Shown here: positions 1-9,719 of the stretch, one piece after another
How the letters are laid out: the number at the start of each line of letters is the position of its first letter
Numbering within the stretch: the stretch's first letter is position 1
Assembly: GCF_038967635.1 (NCBI RefSeq)
Contig: NZ_CP152413.1
Coordinates: forward strand, 310,001-374,000
Source: Bradyrhizobium sp. B124
GTDB taxonomy: Bacteria; Pseudomonadota; Alphaproteobacteria; Rhizobiales; Xanthobacteraceae
Direction of reading: 5' to 3'
Length of the DNA: 64,000 nt
The notes under the pieces: model-generated
What the model was told of the DNA's origin: nothing
The model's input: only the letters and a program-made list of their open reading frames with translations
Database searches by the model: none
Translations under genes and position numbers: made by a program

Positions 1-849
1 TCGGCGCAGTATTTCGAGATGTTCGGCCATCGCGGTCTCTGGAAGGACGGCTGGAAGGCGGTGTCGTTTCATCCCTCCGGCACGCCGTTCGAGAACGACA
101 CATGGGAGCTGTATCATCTCGATCAGGACTTCTCCGAGGTCGATGACCTCGCAGCGAAGGAACCCGAACGTCTGGAGCAGATGACAAAACAGTGGTGGCG
201 CGAGGCCGAGGCGCACAACGTGCTGCCGCTCGACGATCGTTTCGGGCCGCGCTTTGCCGAGAACGCGGCGCGCTTTCACGGCGCGCGGACGAAGTTCACC
301 TTTCATGCCGGCATGGGGCACGTGCCGACCGACGTCGCACCCGATGTCCGCAGCCGCAGCTACACCCTCGAGGCGCATGTCGAGATCGACGAGGGCGCGA
401 GCGGCGTGCTGATCGCGCATGGCGACGCGACCTCGGGCTACAGCCTCTACATCAAGGACGGCTTTCTGGTGCACGATTTGAATGTCGGCGGCGGCCATGA
501 GCTCGTCACCTCCAGCCGCAAGGTGCCTGCGGGCGCGCAGCGGCTCGGTGTGCATGTCGAACGGCTGCTGCGCAAGGAGCCGCCGGCCAAGGGCGCGCGG
601 ACCGGCGTTACCGAATACACGCTGACGATCGACGGCGAGCCGGTGGGATCGATGCAGACCCAGCTCGGCTTCCACAATTTCATCTCATGGTCCGGGCTCG
701 ACATCGGCCGCGATCGCGGCAGCCCGGTCTCGCACTACGCGGCGCCGTTCGAATTCACCGGCAGGCTGTTGCAGGTGACGGTCGTCATGCATGACGACCA
801 GAAGCTCGATGGCGACGGCGTCGGGAATGCGCAGATGGCGCGGCAGTAG
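1..849 (+). CDS. Arylsulfatase-like sulfatase, C-terminal part (5' end outside window)
   Basis: The reading frame is open from base 1, so the gene begins upstream of the window; the first in-window ATG at 19 is internal. The visible 282 residues match the C-terminal part of AtsA-type arylsulfatases: the WELYHLDQDFSEVDDLA stretch typical of the segment after the catalytic core, then a beta-rich tail. The catalytic Cys/Ser region (CxPxR) would lie upstream and is not visible, so activity cannot be judged. Sulfatases of this class hydrolyse aryl or alkyl sulfate esters for sulfur supply, often in the periplasm. Family assignment is fairly sure; the substrate is not known. Confidence 0.75.
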   Translation, partial: SAQYFEMFGHRGLWKDGWKAVSFHPSGTPFENDTWELYHLDQDFSEVDDLAAKEPERLEQMTKQWWREAEAHNVLPLDDRFGPRFAENAARFHGARTKFTFHAGMGHVPTDVAPDVRSRSYTLEAHVEIDEGASGVLIAHGDATSGYSLYIKDGFLVHDLNVGGGHELVTSSRKVPAGAQRLGVHVERLLRKEPPAKGARTGVTEYTLTIDGEPVGSMQTQLGFHNFISWSGLDIGRDRGSPVSHYAAPFEFTGRLLQVTVVMHDDQKLDGDGVGNAQMARQ

Positions 850-884
850 GCGACGACCGTGGCAGCGCGGCGAGTTGGCGCAGC

Positions 885-963
885 GTAGGGTGGATTAGCG
901 AAGCGTAATCCACCATTTCTCTCGAAGCAGGACGGCGGGTTACGCTTCGCTAACCCGCCCTAC
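885..963. repeat. Palindromic intergenic repeat, family C-like
   Basis: Two hairpin halves, each itself palindromic: one around GGTGGATTAGCG/CGTAATCCACC (885-914) and one around GGCGGGTTACG/CTAACCCGCC (934-963). It sits between two convergent genes and resembles the GTAGCCCGGATGAGCGAAG repeats found later in this window. It may act as a bidirectional transcription stop. Confidence 0.7.
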
Positions 964-988
964 GACGTCACGACGATCGCGCCGCAAG

Positions 989-1540
989 CTACTTGATCTT
1001 GTCATACACCGTCGCGAAATCTGCGAGCGGCATCGGGATGCTGATGGTCTCCTTGCCGAGATTCTGGAACGACACCTTGAGCTGCTTGCCCGATTTCAGC
1101 TGGGTGAGGACATCGGCCGCGATCGGCGCATTGATGTAGCAGCCGCGCGCCTCGCAGGTCTGGATCGGCACGTCGACGGCCTTGCCGTCGTCGACCTGCA
1201 GCTTGGCGCCGACGGGCAGGTTCAACCCGAGCGGAAGCTGGATCAGCGCAACCGGCGCGCGGGTGTCGCCGGGAACGCGGATATTGACCAGCACGATGAC
1301 CTGGCCGGTCTTGGTGAGCACGGCGGTCTGCTCCATCGCGCATTCGAGCGGCGCGTCGCGGCTCGCGCTGGTGCAGCGCGCGACCCAGCCGGTATTGTTG
1401 GGGGCGGCGGCGTCGCCTTGCGGAGCAGCTGCCGGAGCCGGCGCGGGTGAATTCTTGGCCTTGGGGGCCTGGGCGTAGCCAAGGCCGACCACGCCGAACA
1501 CGGTGAACAGGACGAAGAGCGACTTTGCGACAATCTTCAC
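989..1540 (-). CDS. Invasion-associated locus B (IalB) family periplasmic protein
   Basis: 183 residues. I chose the GTG at 1540 because it has a GGGAG ribosome site about ten bases upstream and starts a clean signal peptide (KIVAKSLFVLFTVFGVVG, cleavage after AQA near residue 25); the longer open frame would overlap the efflux gene. After an Ala/Pro-rich linker follows the IalB domain with four cysteines, two of them in a CEARGC motif, probably disulfide-bonded. IalB proteins are secreted or periplasmic, with unclear function outside Bartonella; in soil alphaproteobacteria they are common and not tied to virulence. It lies just downstream of the RND operon on the same strand. Confidence 0.8.
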   Translation of the reverse strand: MKIVAKSLFVLFTVFGVVGLGYAQAPKAKNSPAPAPAAAPQGDAAAPNNTGWVARCTSASRDAPLECAMEQTAVLTKTGQVIVLVNIRVPGDTRAPVALIQLPLGLNLPVGAKLQVDDGKAVDVPIQTCEARGCYINAPIAADVLTQLKSGKQLKVSFQNLGKETISIPMPLADFATVYDKIK

Positions 1541-1598
1541 GATACCGGCTCCCAAATGAACATCTTTCGGGTGTGCCGGTATGCGGGCAAAAGTCAAG

Positions 1599-4500
1599 TC
1601 ACTCGGCGGCCTGCTTGACCGACCGATCCTCGCCATCGTCGGCATCGTGGTCGACGGGCGGCGAGCGGCCCCAGTTCGCAAACGCGTTGGAGAGCCTGTC
1701 GAGATAGAGATAAACCACGGGCGTCGTGAACAGCGTCAGCGCCTGGCTGACGATCAGACCGCCGACCATCGCGTAGCCGAGCGGCTGGCGGATCTCGGAG
1801 CCGGTGCCGGTCCCTAGCATCAGCGGCACGCCGCCGAGCATCGCGGCCATCGTCGTCATCATGATCGGGCGGAAGCGGAGCAGGGCGGCCTGGCGGATTG
1901 CCGCCACCGGCTCCATGTGCTGATCGCGCTCGGCGGCGATCGCGAAGTCGACCATCATGATGCCGTTCTTCTTCACGATGCCGATCAGGAGGATGATGCC
2001 GATCAGCGCGATCAGCGAGAAGTCGAAGCCGGCCGCCATCAGGATCGCCAGCGCGCCGACGCCGGCCGAGGGCAGCGTCGACAGAATGGTGATCGGATGG
2101 ATGTAGCTCTCGTAGAGAATACCGAGGATCAGGTAGACGACCACGAGCGCCGCCAGGATCAACAGCGGCACGGTCGACAGCGATTGCTGGAACGCCTGCG
2201 CGGTGCCCTGGAAGCTTGAGCTCAGAGTCGGCGGCGCGCCGAGGTCGGTCATTGCCTTCTGCACCGCTTCCGTCGCCTGGCCGAGCGCGACACCCTGCGC
2301 CAGGTTGAACGAGATGGTGATCGCCGGGAACTGGCCCTGGTGGCTGATCGACAGTGGCCGTACCGGAACGGTGGTCCACTTCGCAAAGGTCGACAGCGGC
2401 ACCTGTTCGCCGGTCAGCGGCGACTTGATGTAGATGTTGTTGAGCGTGTCGATCGAGCCCTGCAACTCCGGCAGCACCTCGAGAATGACGTGGTAGCTGT
2501 TGAGCTGGGTGAAGTACTGCGTCACCTGGCGCTGGCCGAACGCGTCATAGAGCGTGTCGTCGATCAGCTGCGGCTGAATGCCATAGCGCGAGGCGGTGTC
2601 GCGGTTGATCTTCAGCTCGACCGTGGTGCCGTTGGTCTGCTGGTCGGTGGCGACGTCGCGCAACTGCGGCAACGTCTGCATCTTGCCGAGGATCTTCGGC
2701 GCCCATTCGTTCAGCTCGGCGAGGTTGGCGTCCTGCAGCGTGAATTCGAACTGGGTGCGGGTCGGGCGGCCGCCGAGGCGGACGTCCTGCGCGGCCTGCA
2801 TGAACAGCCGGGCGCCGAGCACCTTCTCCAGCTTCGGCCGCAGGCGGGCGATGATCTGCTGCGCGTTGGCATCGCGCTGGTTCAGCGGCTTGAGCGTGAT
2901 GAACATGTTGCCGTTGTTACCGGCCCGGCCGCTGCCGCCGATCGCCATCGCCACCGTCGCCACGCCGGGATCCTGTATGACGATCTTGCTGAGCTCCTCC
3001 TGCTTCCCCTTCATTTCAGCGAACGAGATGTCCTGGCTGGCTTCCGAGGTCGCGGTGATCAGGCCGACGTCCTGCTGGGGGAAGAAGCCCTTCGGGATGA
3101 TGACGAACATGTAGATCGACAGCGCCAGCGTCGCGAAGAAGATCATCAGGGTCGTGAACTTCCAGCGCAGCGCGAGGTCGAGCCCGCTCTGATAGCCGCG
3201 CAGCATGGCGTCGAAGCCGCGCTCGCTGAGCTGGTAGAACCGGCCGTGCTTCTCCTCGTTGTGGGCGCGCAGGAAGCGCGAAGCCATCATCGGGGTCAGC
3301 GTCAGCGACACGAACATCGAGACGAAGATGGTCATCGCCAGCACGACCGCGAATTCGCGGAACAGGCGGCCGATGATGCCGCCCATCAGCAGCAGCGGGA
3401 TCAGGACCGCGACCAGCGAGATGCTGATCGAGACGATGGTGAAGCCGATTTCCTTGGAGCCCTTGAAGGCGGCGGCCATCGGCCGCTCGCCTTCCTCGAT
3501 GTAGCGGCTGATGTTTTCGAGCATCACGATGGCGTCGTCGACCACGAAGCCGACCGCGATCGTCAGCGCCATCAGCGACAGATTGTCGAGCGTGTAGCCG
3601 AACACCCACATCAGCGCGCAGGCGCCGAGCAGCGCCAGCGGCACCGTCACGGCAGGGATGACGGTCGCCCAGAAGCTGCGCAGGAAGGCAAAGATCACCA
3701 TGACGACCAGGAAGATGGTCAGGAGCAGGGTGAACTGGACGTCCTCCACTGCGGCGCGGATCGTGGTGGTGCGGTCGGAGATGACCTCGATCTTGATCGC
3801 CGGCGGGATCGCCGCCACCAGCCGCGGCAGCGTCGCCTTGATCTTGTCGACGGTGTCGATGACGTTGGCGCCGGGCTGCTTGAACACGACGAGGAACACG
3901 CCGCGCTTGCCGTTGGCCCAGGCGGCCTGCTTGGCATCCTCAGGTCCGGTCACGGCCTGGCCGACGTCACGGATGCGCAGCGGCCCGCCATTGCGGTAGG
4001 CGATGATGACGTCGTTCCACGGGTCCGCCGTGAGCAGCTGGTCGTTCGCATAGATGGTGTAGGCGCGGGTGGCGCCGTCGATATTGCCCTTCGGGCTGTC
4101 GACGGTTGCGATGTTGATCGCGGCGCGGACGTCCTCCAGCGACAGGCCTTTCGCGACCAGCTTGGCCGGGTCGATCTGGACGCGAACCGACGGCTTCTGC
4201 TGGCCGCCGATGATGACCTGCGCGACGCCGGAAATCTGGCTGATCTGCTGGGCAAGCTGGGCGTCGACGGAATCGCTGACCGTGGTCAGCGGCAGCGTGT
4301 CCGATGTTGCCGACAGCAGCATGATCGGCGCGTCCGCCGGATTGACCTTGCGATAGGTCGGCGGCGAGGGGAGATTCTTCGGCAACTGGCCGCTGGCGGC
4401 GTTGATGGCGGCCTGCACGTCGTTGGCGGCGCCGTCGATTGAGCGGTTGAGGTCGAACTGGATCGTGACCGACGCCGTGCCCAGATAGCTCGTCGAGGTC

Positions 4501-4745
4501 ATCTGCGCGATGCCGGGGATCTGCGCGAACTGGCGCTCCAGCGGCTGGGCGACCGAAGTTGCCATTGTCTCCGGGCTGCCGCCCGGGAGCGTCGCGGTGA
4601 TCTGGATGGTGGGGAAGTCGACCTGCGGCAGCGGCGCGACCGGCAGCAGCGGATAGGCCACGAGGCCGACGAACAGGATGCCGGCCATCAGCAACGAGGT
4701 GCCGATGGGGAAGCGAATGAATGGTGCGGATATTCCGGCGCTCAT
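1599..4745 (-). CDS. RND efflux pump inner-membrane transporter (AcrB/MdtB-type)
   Basis: 1048 residues, the usual length for HAE1-type RND pumps. It has the N-terminal membrane helix, the porter motif PGGSPETMATSV, two large periplasmic loops and twelve predicted helices. The proton-relay aspartates are present in VGFVVDDAIVMLENI at about residues 403-404. It works with the adaptor gene directly upstream, whose stop overlaps this start by four bases (ATGA), implying translational coupling. An outer-membrane channel gene is not in this window, so a shared TolC-like channel is probably used. Such pumps export drugs, detergents or plant phenolics; the substrate here is not predictable. Confidence 0.93.
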   Translation of the reverse strand: MSAGISAPFIRFPIGTSLLMAGILFVGLVAYPLLPVAPLPQVDFPTIQITATLPGGSPETMATSVAQPLERQFAQIPGIAQMTSTSYLGTASVTIQFDLNRSIDGAANDVQAAINAASGQLPKNLPSPPTYRKVNPADAPIMLLSATSDTLPLTTVSDSVDAQLAQQISQISGVAQVIIGGQQKPSVRVQIDPAKLVAKGLSLEDVRAAINIATVDSPKGNIDGATRAYTIYANDQLLTADPWNDVIIAYRNGGPLRIRDVGQAVTGPEDAKQAAWANGKRGVFLVVFKQPGANVIDTVDKIKATLPRLVAAIPPAIKIEVISDRTTTIRAAVEDVQFTLLLTIFLVVMVIFAFLRSFWATVIPAVTVPLALLGACALMWVFGYTLDNLSLMALTIAVGFVVDDAIVMLENISRYIEEGERPMAAAFKGSKEIGFTIVSISISLVAVLIPLLLMGGIIGRLFREFAVVLAMTIFVSMFVSLTLTPMMASRFLRAHNEEKHGRFYQLSERGFDAMLRGYQSGLDLALRWKFTTLMIFFATLALSIYMFVIIPKGFFPQQDVGLITATSEASQDISFAEMKGKQEELSKIVIQDPGVATVAMAIGGSGRAGNNGNMFITLKPLNQRDANAQQIIARLRPKLEKVLGARLFMQAAQDVRLGGRPTRTQFEFTLQDANLAELNEWAPKILGKMQTLPQLRDVATDQQTNGTTVELKINRDTASRYGIQPQLIDDTLYDAFGQRQVTQYFTQLNSYHVILEVLPELQGSIDTLNNIYIKSPLTGEQVPLSTFAKWTTVPVRPLSISHQGQFPAITISFNLAQGVALGQATEAVQKAMTDLGAPPTLSSSFQGTAQAFQQSLSTVPLLILAALVVVYLILGILYESYIHPITILSTLPSAGVGALAILMAAGFDFSLIALIGIILLIGIVKKNGIMMVDFAIAAERDQHMEPVAAIRQAALLRFRPIMMTTMAAMLGGVPLMLGTGTGSEIRQPLGYAMVGGLIVSQALTLFTTPVVYLYLDRLSNAFANWGRSPPVDHDADDGEDRSVKQAAE

Positions 4746-5911
4746 TCCTGCGTAACCTTCGACTGGGACTGGTCCGTGCTCGCCACCGCCGTTGTCACCA
4801 GGGTTCCCGGCGAGACCTTGTACTGGCCCGCGGTGATCACCTGCTGTCCCGGCGACAGGCCCTCCTCGATCACCGACTTGCCGTCGATCGACTGGCTGAC
4901 CTTGAGCTTGCGAAGCTCGGCCTTGTTCTCCTGGTTGACTGAATACGCGTACAGGCCTTCGGTGCCATGCTGCACCGCGTCATCCGGGACGACGGTGGCA
5001 TCCTTCAAGATTCTGACCAGGAGCCGGGTCGAGACCGACTGGCCCGGCCACAGCGCATGGTCCTTGTTATCAAACACCGCCTTCAGCCGGACAGTCCCGC
5101 TGGTGGTGTCGACCTGATTGTTGATCAGCGCCAGGGTTCCGGTGGACAGCACCCGCTTGCCGTCGGTGGTCAGGGCAATGGTCTTGGGCGGCGCCACCGC
5201 CAGTGCCGCCTTGATATCGGGCAGCTGGTCTTCCGGCGCGGTGAAGATCACCGTGATCGGCTCGATCTGGGTGATCGTCACGATGCCGGTCGCCGCCGAG
5301 GCGTTGACGATGTTGCCGACATCGACCAGTCGCAGGCCGACGATGCCGTCGATCGGCGACTTCACGGTGGCGTAGTCGACCTGGGTCTGGGCATTGAAGA
5401 TGGCAGCGTCGTCGGCCGCGATCTGGGCCGTGAGCTGGGCCACGGTGGAGCGCTGGGTGTCGAGCTGCTGGCGCGTCGCGAACTCGCCGAGCTTGGTGTA
5501 GCGCTGCAGGTCGAGATTGGCGTTGGCGATATTGGCCTCGTCCTGGGCCTTCTTGGCCTTGGCCTGGTCGAGCGTCGCCTGATAGGGCCGCGGATCGATC
5601 TCGACCAGCGTGTCGCCCGCCTTGACGAACTGGCCTTCCTTGAACGCGATCCTGGTGATCTGGCCGTCGACCCGGGTGCGGACCTGGACGGTGTTGAATG
5701 CCTGCACCGTGCCGAGGCCGGTCAGGTAGACCGGGAAGTCGGCCTTCTCGACCGGCGCGATCTTGACCGGCACGGCCGGGCGCTGGGCGGCACGCTTCTG
5801 CGCGGCTGCTGCCGCCAGCTGATTGTCCGTGTGCTTCTGCCAGCCGAAATAACCGGCCCCGCCGACCGCAGCGATCACTAAAACCCAACCGATGGTGCGT
5901 GACTTTGACAT
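4742..5911 (-). CDS. RND efflux periplasmic adaptor (membrane fusion protein)
   Basis: About 389 residues. I start at the ATG at 5911 (MSKSRTIGW), directly before the single N-terminal membrane anchor WVLVIAAVGGAGYFGW; the longer frame adds 26 residues without family resemblance. Then come the barrel-sandwich (lipoyl-like) halves around VRTRVDGQITRIAFKEGQFV, an alpha-helical hairpin (residues ~110-170) and beta-barrel and membrane-proximal domains. It bridges the inner-membrane pump to an outer-membrane channel. First gene of the pump operon, divergent from the MarR gene and probably repressed by it. Confidence 0.92.
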   Translation of the reverse strand: MSKSRTIGWVLVIAAVGGAGYFGWQKHTDNQLAAAAAQKRAAQRPAVPVKIAPVEKADFPVYLTGLGTVQAFNTVQVRTRVDGQITRIAFKEGQFVKAGDTLVEIDPRPYQATLDQAKAKKAQDEANIANANLDLQRYTKLGEFATRQQLDTQRSTVAQLTAQIAADDAAIFNAQTQVDYATVKSPIDGIVGLRLVDVGNIVNASAATGIVTITQIEPITVIFTAPEDQLPDIKAALAVAPPKTIALTTDGKRVLSTGTLALINNQVDTTSGTVRLKAVFDNKDHALWPGQSVSTRLLVRILKDATVVPDDAVQHGTEGLYAYSVNQENKAELRKLKVSQSIDGKSVIEEGLSPGQQVITAGQYKVSPGTLVTTAVASTDQSQSKVTQE

Positions 5912-6020
5912 GCGGACTCTTGGGTTCGACGTAACAAGAAAGGGTGATCGAAACGGTTCACAGAGCTTGCGGATATAATATGCGTGCACTTAATGTGTAA
6001 ACACACCAAGGCTTGAGAAT

Positions 6021-6044
6021 CCTAAACATTTGGAAAGGTTTAGG
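6021..6044. promoter_or_regulatory. Candidate MarR operator in the efflux/marR divergent region
   Basis: Perfect 7-base arms CCTAAAC and GTTTAGG separated by ten bases, located between the divergent efflux adaptor and MarR genes. MarR-family dimers bind inverted repeats of about this size. A TATAAT hexamer at 5974-5979 on the plus strand could be the -10 box for marR, placing the repeat in the 5' leader. Confidence 0.5.
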
Positions 6045-6093
6045 CCAGAAACGAGCAGAAATATTCCGTCTGGGAAACGCACCGAGGACCCCT

Positions 6094-6555
6094 ATGTCGC
6101 TCGATCTCAAACGCCAGTTCATTGCGCAACTCGTCGAGAGTTCCAGGCTGCTGCGCAACTATATCGATCATCGCGCCAAGGCGCGAGGCACCACGCGGGC
6201 CCAATGGATCGTGCTGTTCCGCCTGCGCGAGCAGGAAGGACTGTCCCAGGTCGACCTTGCCGACGTGCTCGAGTTGCAGCCGATCTCGCTGGTGCGGCTG
6301 CTTGACCGGCTCGTCGAACATGGCCTGCTCGAACGCCGTCCCGATCCCCGGGACCGCCGCGCCAATCGGCTGTTCCTGACGAAGAGCGGGCGCCGTCTCG
6401 TTGACGATCTCGACAGTCTGCGCGATGCGATCGCCAGCGACGTGCTCCGTGACGTATCGGACAAACATGTCGAGAGCGGACTGGCCACGCTGCGCGAGGT
6501 CAAGGATCGCATCAAGGCGCTCGGCGAGGATGCCGCGCACATCGCCGCGAAATAG
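6094..6555 (+). CDS. MarR-family transcriptional regulator
   Basis: 153 residues from the ATG at 6094, which has a GAGG site upstream; the frame is open further back but that part has no family match. The winged-helix MarR fold is clear: SQVDLADVLELQPISLVRLL is the recognition-helix region and RPDPRDRRANRLFLT the wing with the typical DxR. MarR proteins bind DNA as dimers and release it on binding small phenolic ligands. Divergent to the RND operon, so it most likely represses the pump and itself through the inverted repeat at 6021-6044. Confidence 0.88.
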   Translation: MSLDLKRQFIAQLVESSRLLRNYIDHRAKARGTTRAQWIVLFRLREQEGLSQVDLADVLELQPISLVRLLDRLVEHGLLERRPDPRDRRANRLFLTKSGRRLVDDLDSLRDAIASDVLRDVSDKHVESGLATLREVKDRIKALGEDAAHIAAK

Positions 6556-6677
6556 CGCGAGCCTCGCCGCGACCTGCTCTCCATCCGCTCACCTGATGCA
6601 ATTTGCGCGACGCGGTTGAAACGCCGCGGGATGTCGTTCATATCGCGCAGCGACGATGCGACAGGATGAGGGTAGCG

Positions 6678-6917
6678 ATGGATGAGTTGAACGGGCGCAT
6701 GATGGCGTGCCAGATCCTGGTCACCGGGTTGATCGCGCGCGTCGCCAACGAGCAGCGTGACCCGCTGCGCTTTCTCACCGACTTCCGCGACGAGATCAAA
6801 GCGGTCGTCGACGGCGTCAATATCGCCGGCCTCGAGAACAGCGACCGCGTGCGGCAGGTCGCGCAACGGACCATCGATGAGCTGTTCTCGCTGATGAAGC
6901 CACCAAGCGCCGAGTGA
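6678..6917 (+). CDS. Small hypothetical protein
   Basis: 79 residues from the ATG at 6678, preceded by a GAGGG site; a second ATG at 6666 is possible. The sequence is a regular amphipathic helical protein (LNGRMMACQILVTGLIARV, then acidic helices) without membrane segments or known motifs. It stands alone between marR and the iron-uptake operon. I do not recognise the family. Confidence 0.6.
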   Translation: MDELNGRMMACQILVTGLIARVANEQRDPLRFLTDFRDEIKAVVDGVNIAGLENSDRVRQVAQRTIDELFSLMKPPSAE

Positions 6918-6940
6918 TTGGGTAGGTGCGTTGGCACCAA

Positions 6941-7005
6941 TTTAGAACGACTATTAGAACACTTAAAAACTGAGTTTAGAACGATTTCAAACCACAGATT
7001 AGAAT
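6941..7005 (+). promoter_or_regulatory. Array of TTAGAA repeats, candidate iron control element (Irr/ICE-like)
   Basis: Four direct copies of (T/A)TTAGAA(C/T) start at 6941, 6953, 6975 and 6998, that is 12, 22 and 23 bases apart, roughly whole helical turns. The third extends to TTTAGAACGATTTCAAA (6975-6991), which looks like the rhizobial ICE/Irr-box pattern TTTAGAA-N3-TTCTAAA as I remember it. The array lies upstream of the siderophore receptor operon. A possible promoter follows (TTGATA at 7051-7056). Confidence 0.6.
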
Positions 7006-7143
7006 CGCTTTGATTTGGGGCGATTCAAGCCAACTGTGGCGCTGATCGCATTGATAAAAAAAGTCGCGCTCGATAACCGAAAGAGACAGTTCGTCGCACG
7101 GTGATTTCGCGAACGGATTTGGTTTTCTGGGGGCGTGCAAGAA

Positions 7144-9699
7144 ATGAGCAATGTGAAGGCGCCGAGATCGCTGCGCTTCGATGCCGCGATCGGTTCGGCT
7201 GATGATACCGGTTATTCCGCCACGAAGGTCTCCGCCGTCGCGAGCTTGATCGCGGTGGCCTCGTTCTCGGGGGCCGAAGCGCAGCAATCCAACCTGCCGC
7301 CGGTGAATGTCGATGCCCCGGTCGCGCGTCCGCGGCCCGTCACGTCAAAGCCCACAGCGGACCAGGTCCGCGCCCGCAACGCGCTGCGCCGCGCCGCGCG
7401 CCGCAGCAATCAGCAGGCCCAGCAGGCGCCGGTGCCGTTTCCCAACGCCGGCGGTCTTCCCGCTGACCGCGATCGCTACGCGGATCCGGCCGCGCCGTAC
7501 AAGGGCGACCGTTTGCAGGCATCGGGAAAGTATCCCGAGCCGATCCTAAACACGCCGAAGTCGGTCACGGTGCTGACCAAGGACGTGCTCGAAGACAAGA
7601 ACGCCACTTCGCTGAAATCGGCGATCCTGTCGACGGCCGGTGTCACGCTCGGCACGGGCGAGGGCGGTAATGCGTTCGGCGACCGCTTCTTCATCCGCGG
7701 CTTCGACGCGCGCAACGATGTCTTCATCGACGGCGTACGCGACGCCGGCGTCAGCGTCCGCGAGAACTTCTTCACCGAGCAGGTCGAGATCCTGCGCGGC
7801 CCGGGCTCGTCTTTTGCGGGCCGCGGCACCACCGGCGGCGCGATCAACATCGTCACCAAGCAGGCGACGACGGAGAACAGCTTCTACAACATGGACACCT
7901 CGTTCGGCACCGATCGCACCAAGCGGGTGACGCTCGATGTCAACCAGGTGATCAGCCCGACGCTGGCGATCCGCGCCGGCGGCCTGTTCCAGGATGCCGG
8001 CGTCGCCGGCCGCAGCTATGTTACCGACAATCGCGACGGTGCGTTCGTGGCCGGAACGTGGAAGCCGGTCGATGCGGTGAAGATCAGCGGCAACTACATC
8101 CACACCGAGCTCACCGGCATCCCGGATTTCGGCGTGCCGTATTACCGGCCGAGCACCGCGAGCACGGCCGGCGGCCCGTTCCCGGACTTCGGCGTCAACC
8201 GCAATAATTTCTACGGCTTCGTCAATCGCGACTTCTTCAGGACCGGGCAGGACATCGGCACGATCAATGCCGAGGTGCAGATCACGCCGGACCTGACGAT
8301 CAGCAACAAGATCCGGGAATCGCGTTCGACCCAGAACTACATCGGCACGCTGCCGGAATCGCCGACGCTGGCCGCCGGCGCGCCGTTCACGAGCTATACG
8401 CTCACGACCAACCCGCAAAGCCGCTACCAGGTCACCGACGTGTTCGCCAACCAGACCGAGGCGACCTACAAGTCGGTCGACGGCCTCGGGTTCAAGCACA
8501 CCACGACGGCCGGCGTCGAATACGACAACGAGCGGTCTTCGATCGATAGCTACACCGGCCTCGCCTCCGAAATAACCACCGGCACATCGGCCTTCACGGG
8601 GGGCGGCTCGCTCTCCGGCGTCAGTGTCTTCAATCCGGTCAACACCAATCAGCCGTTCGGAATCCCGTCGCTCATGGGACGACCGACCAAGATCGGTATC
8701 GACACCGTGAGCGGATACGTGATGGATTCCGCCAATTACAACGACTTCGTCATCCTCAATGGCGGTGTCCGTTACGACGACTACAACATCAACACGTCCG
8801 CGTTCGCGACGAATGGCACGCTCGGCCAGCAGTCCGCCGAGTTCGGGATGCCGAACTTCAACGTCGGTCTCACGCTGAAGCCGCTGCCGAACGGCAGCGT
8901 TTATGCGGCATACGCGACCTCGTCCAACCCTGTCGGTGCCGAGTTCGACGGCACCAGCACAGCCTATGGCGGCATCAATCCCAACCTTGCCGGCGGCAAC
9001 ACCCAGATCTTCGGGCCGGAAAAGAACAAGGCCATCGAGGTCGGCACCAAGTGGGAGCTGTTTGATCGCCACTTGCTGGTGACGGCGGCGCTGTTCCAGA
9101 CCGAGAAGGAAAACGCGCGCGAAGCGCAGAACGTCAACAACGCAGCCGCGGCTTCAGCGCTCGGATGCTCCTATCCAACCGGAACGACCGGCAACATCTC
9201 CTGTATCACGGCCGGCGCCGCCTATCGCATCCGCGGCATCGATCTCGGCGTCGGCGGCAAGATCACCGACAAGTGGAGCGTGTTCGGCGGACTGGTGCTG
9301 ATGCAGTCGGTCGTGACGAGGTCGCTCGCGCCGCCGGCCAACACGATCCTGTACTCGAGCAACGTCGGACTGCCGCTCGCCAACGTCGCGCATCAGTCCT
9401 TCAGCATGTTGACGAAATATCAGCTCACCGACATGTGGGAGCTGGGCGGGCAGGCAGTGTATCGCTCGAAGGTCTATGGCGGCACGCTGCTCGCGGCCAA
9501 CCAGGGCACGTCGATCCCGAGCTATTGGCGCTTCGACGCCTTTGCCGAGGCGAAGATCGACAAGCACTGGACCATGAAGCTGTTCGTCAACAACATCTTC
9601 GACAAGCGTTACTACGACGCGCTGTACCAGAGCGCAGCACCGTTCGTGCTGGAAGCGCCGGGGCGCGCTGCGTATCTGGTTGTGTCTGCGCGTTACTGA
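7144..9699 (+). CDS. TonB-dependent siderophore receptor (catecholate-type, Fiu-like)
   Basis: 851 residues from the ATG at 7144, which is better spaced from the GGGGG site than the GTG at 7135. N-terminal export region ending near GAEAQQ, a TonB-box-like [10 protein letters not shown], then the plug domain ([56 protein letters not shown]) and a 22-strand barrel ending in the usual aromatic residue (SARY). The outer-membrane receptor takes up ferric siderophore using TonB energy. It heads an operon with a PKHD hydroxylase and exbB-exbD-tonB; the receptor plus hydroxylase pairing is like Fiu-YbiX and PiuA-PiuC. Probably iron-repressed through the upstream repeats. Confidence 0.93.
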   Translation: MSNVKAPRSLRFDAAIGSADDTGYSATKVSAVASLIAVASFSGAEAQQSNLPPVNVDAPVARPRPVTSKPTADQVRARNALRRAARRSNQQAQQAPVPFPNAGGLPADRDRYADPAAPYKGDRLQASGKYPEPILNTPKSVTVLTKDVLEDKNATSLKSAILSTAGVTLGTGEGGNAFGDRFFIRGFDARNDVFIDGVRDAGVSVRENFFTEQVEILRGPGSSFAGRGTTGGAINIVTKQATTENSFYNMDTSFGTDRTKRVTLDVNQVISPTLAIRAGGLFQDAGVAGRSYVTDNRDGAFVAGTWKPVDAVKISGNYIHTELTGIPDFGVPYYRPSTASTAGGPFPDFGVNRNNFYGFVNRDFFRTGQDIGTINAEVQITPDLTISNKIRESRSTQNYIGTLPESPTLAAGAPFTSYTLTTNPQSRYQVTDVFANQTEATYKSVDGLGFKHTTTAGVEYDNERSSIDSYTGLASEITTGTSAFTGGGSLSGVSVFNPVNTNQPFGIPSLMGRPTKIGIDTVSGYVMDSANYNDFVILNGGVRYDDYNINTSAFATNGTLGQQSAEFGMPNFNVGLTLKPLPNGSVYAAYATSSNPVGAEFDGTSTAYGGINPNLAGGNTQIFGPEKNKAIEVGTKWELFDRHLLVTAALFQTEKENAREAQNVNNAAAASALGCSYPTGTTGNISCITAGAAYRIRGIDLGVGGKITDKWSVFGGLVLMQSVVTRSLAPPANTILYSSNVGLPLANVAHQSFSMLTKYQLTDMWELGGQAVYRSKVYGGTLLAANQGTSIPSYWRFDAFAEAKIDKHWTMKLFVNNIFDKRYYDALYQSAAPFVLEAPGRAAYLVVSARY

Positions 9700-9719
9700 C
9701 GGAGGCTTCGCGGTACAAG

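Noticed and set aside
2340..4442. Long open frame (700 codons) on the plus strand opposite the RND pump
   Set aside because: Composition is Arg/Asp/Gln/His-rich as expected from antisense of high-GC coding DNA; the minus-strand RND protein is unmistakable.
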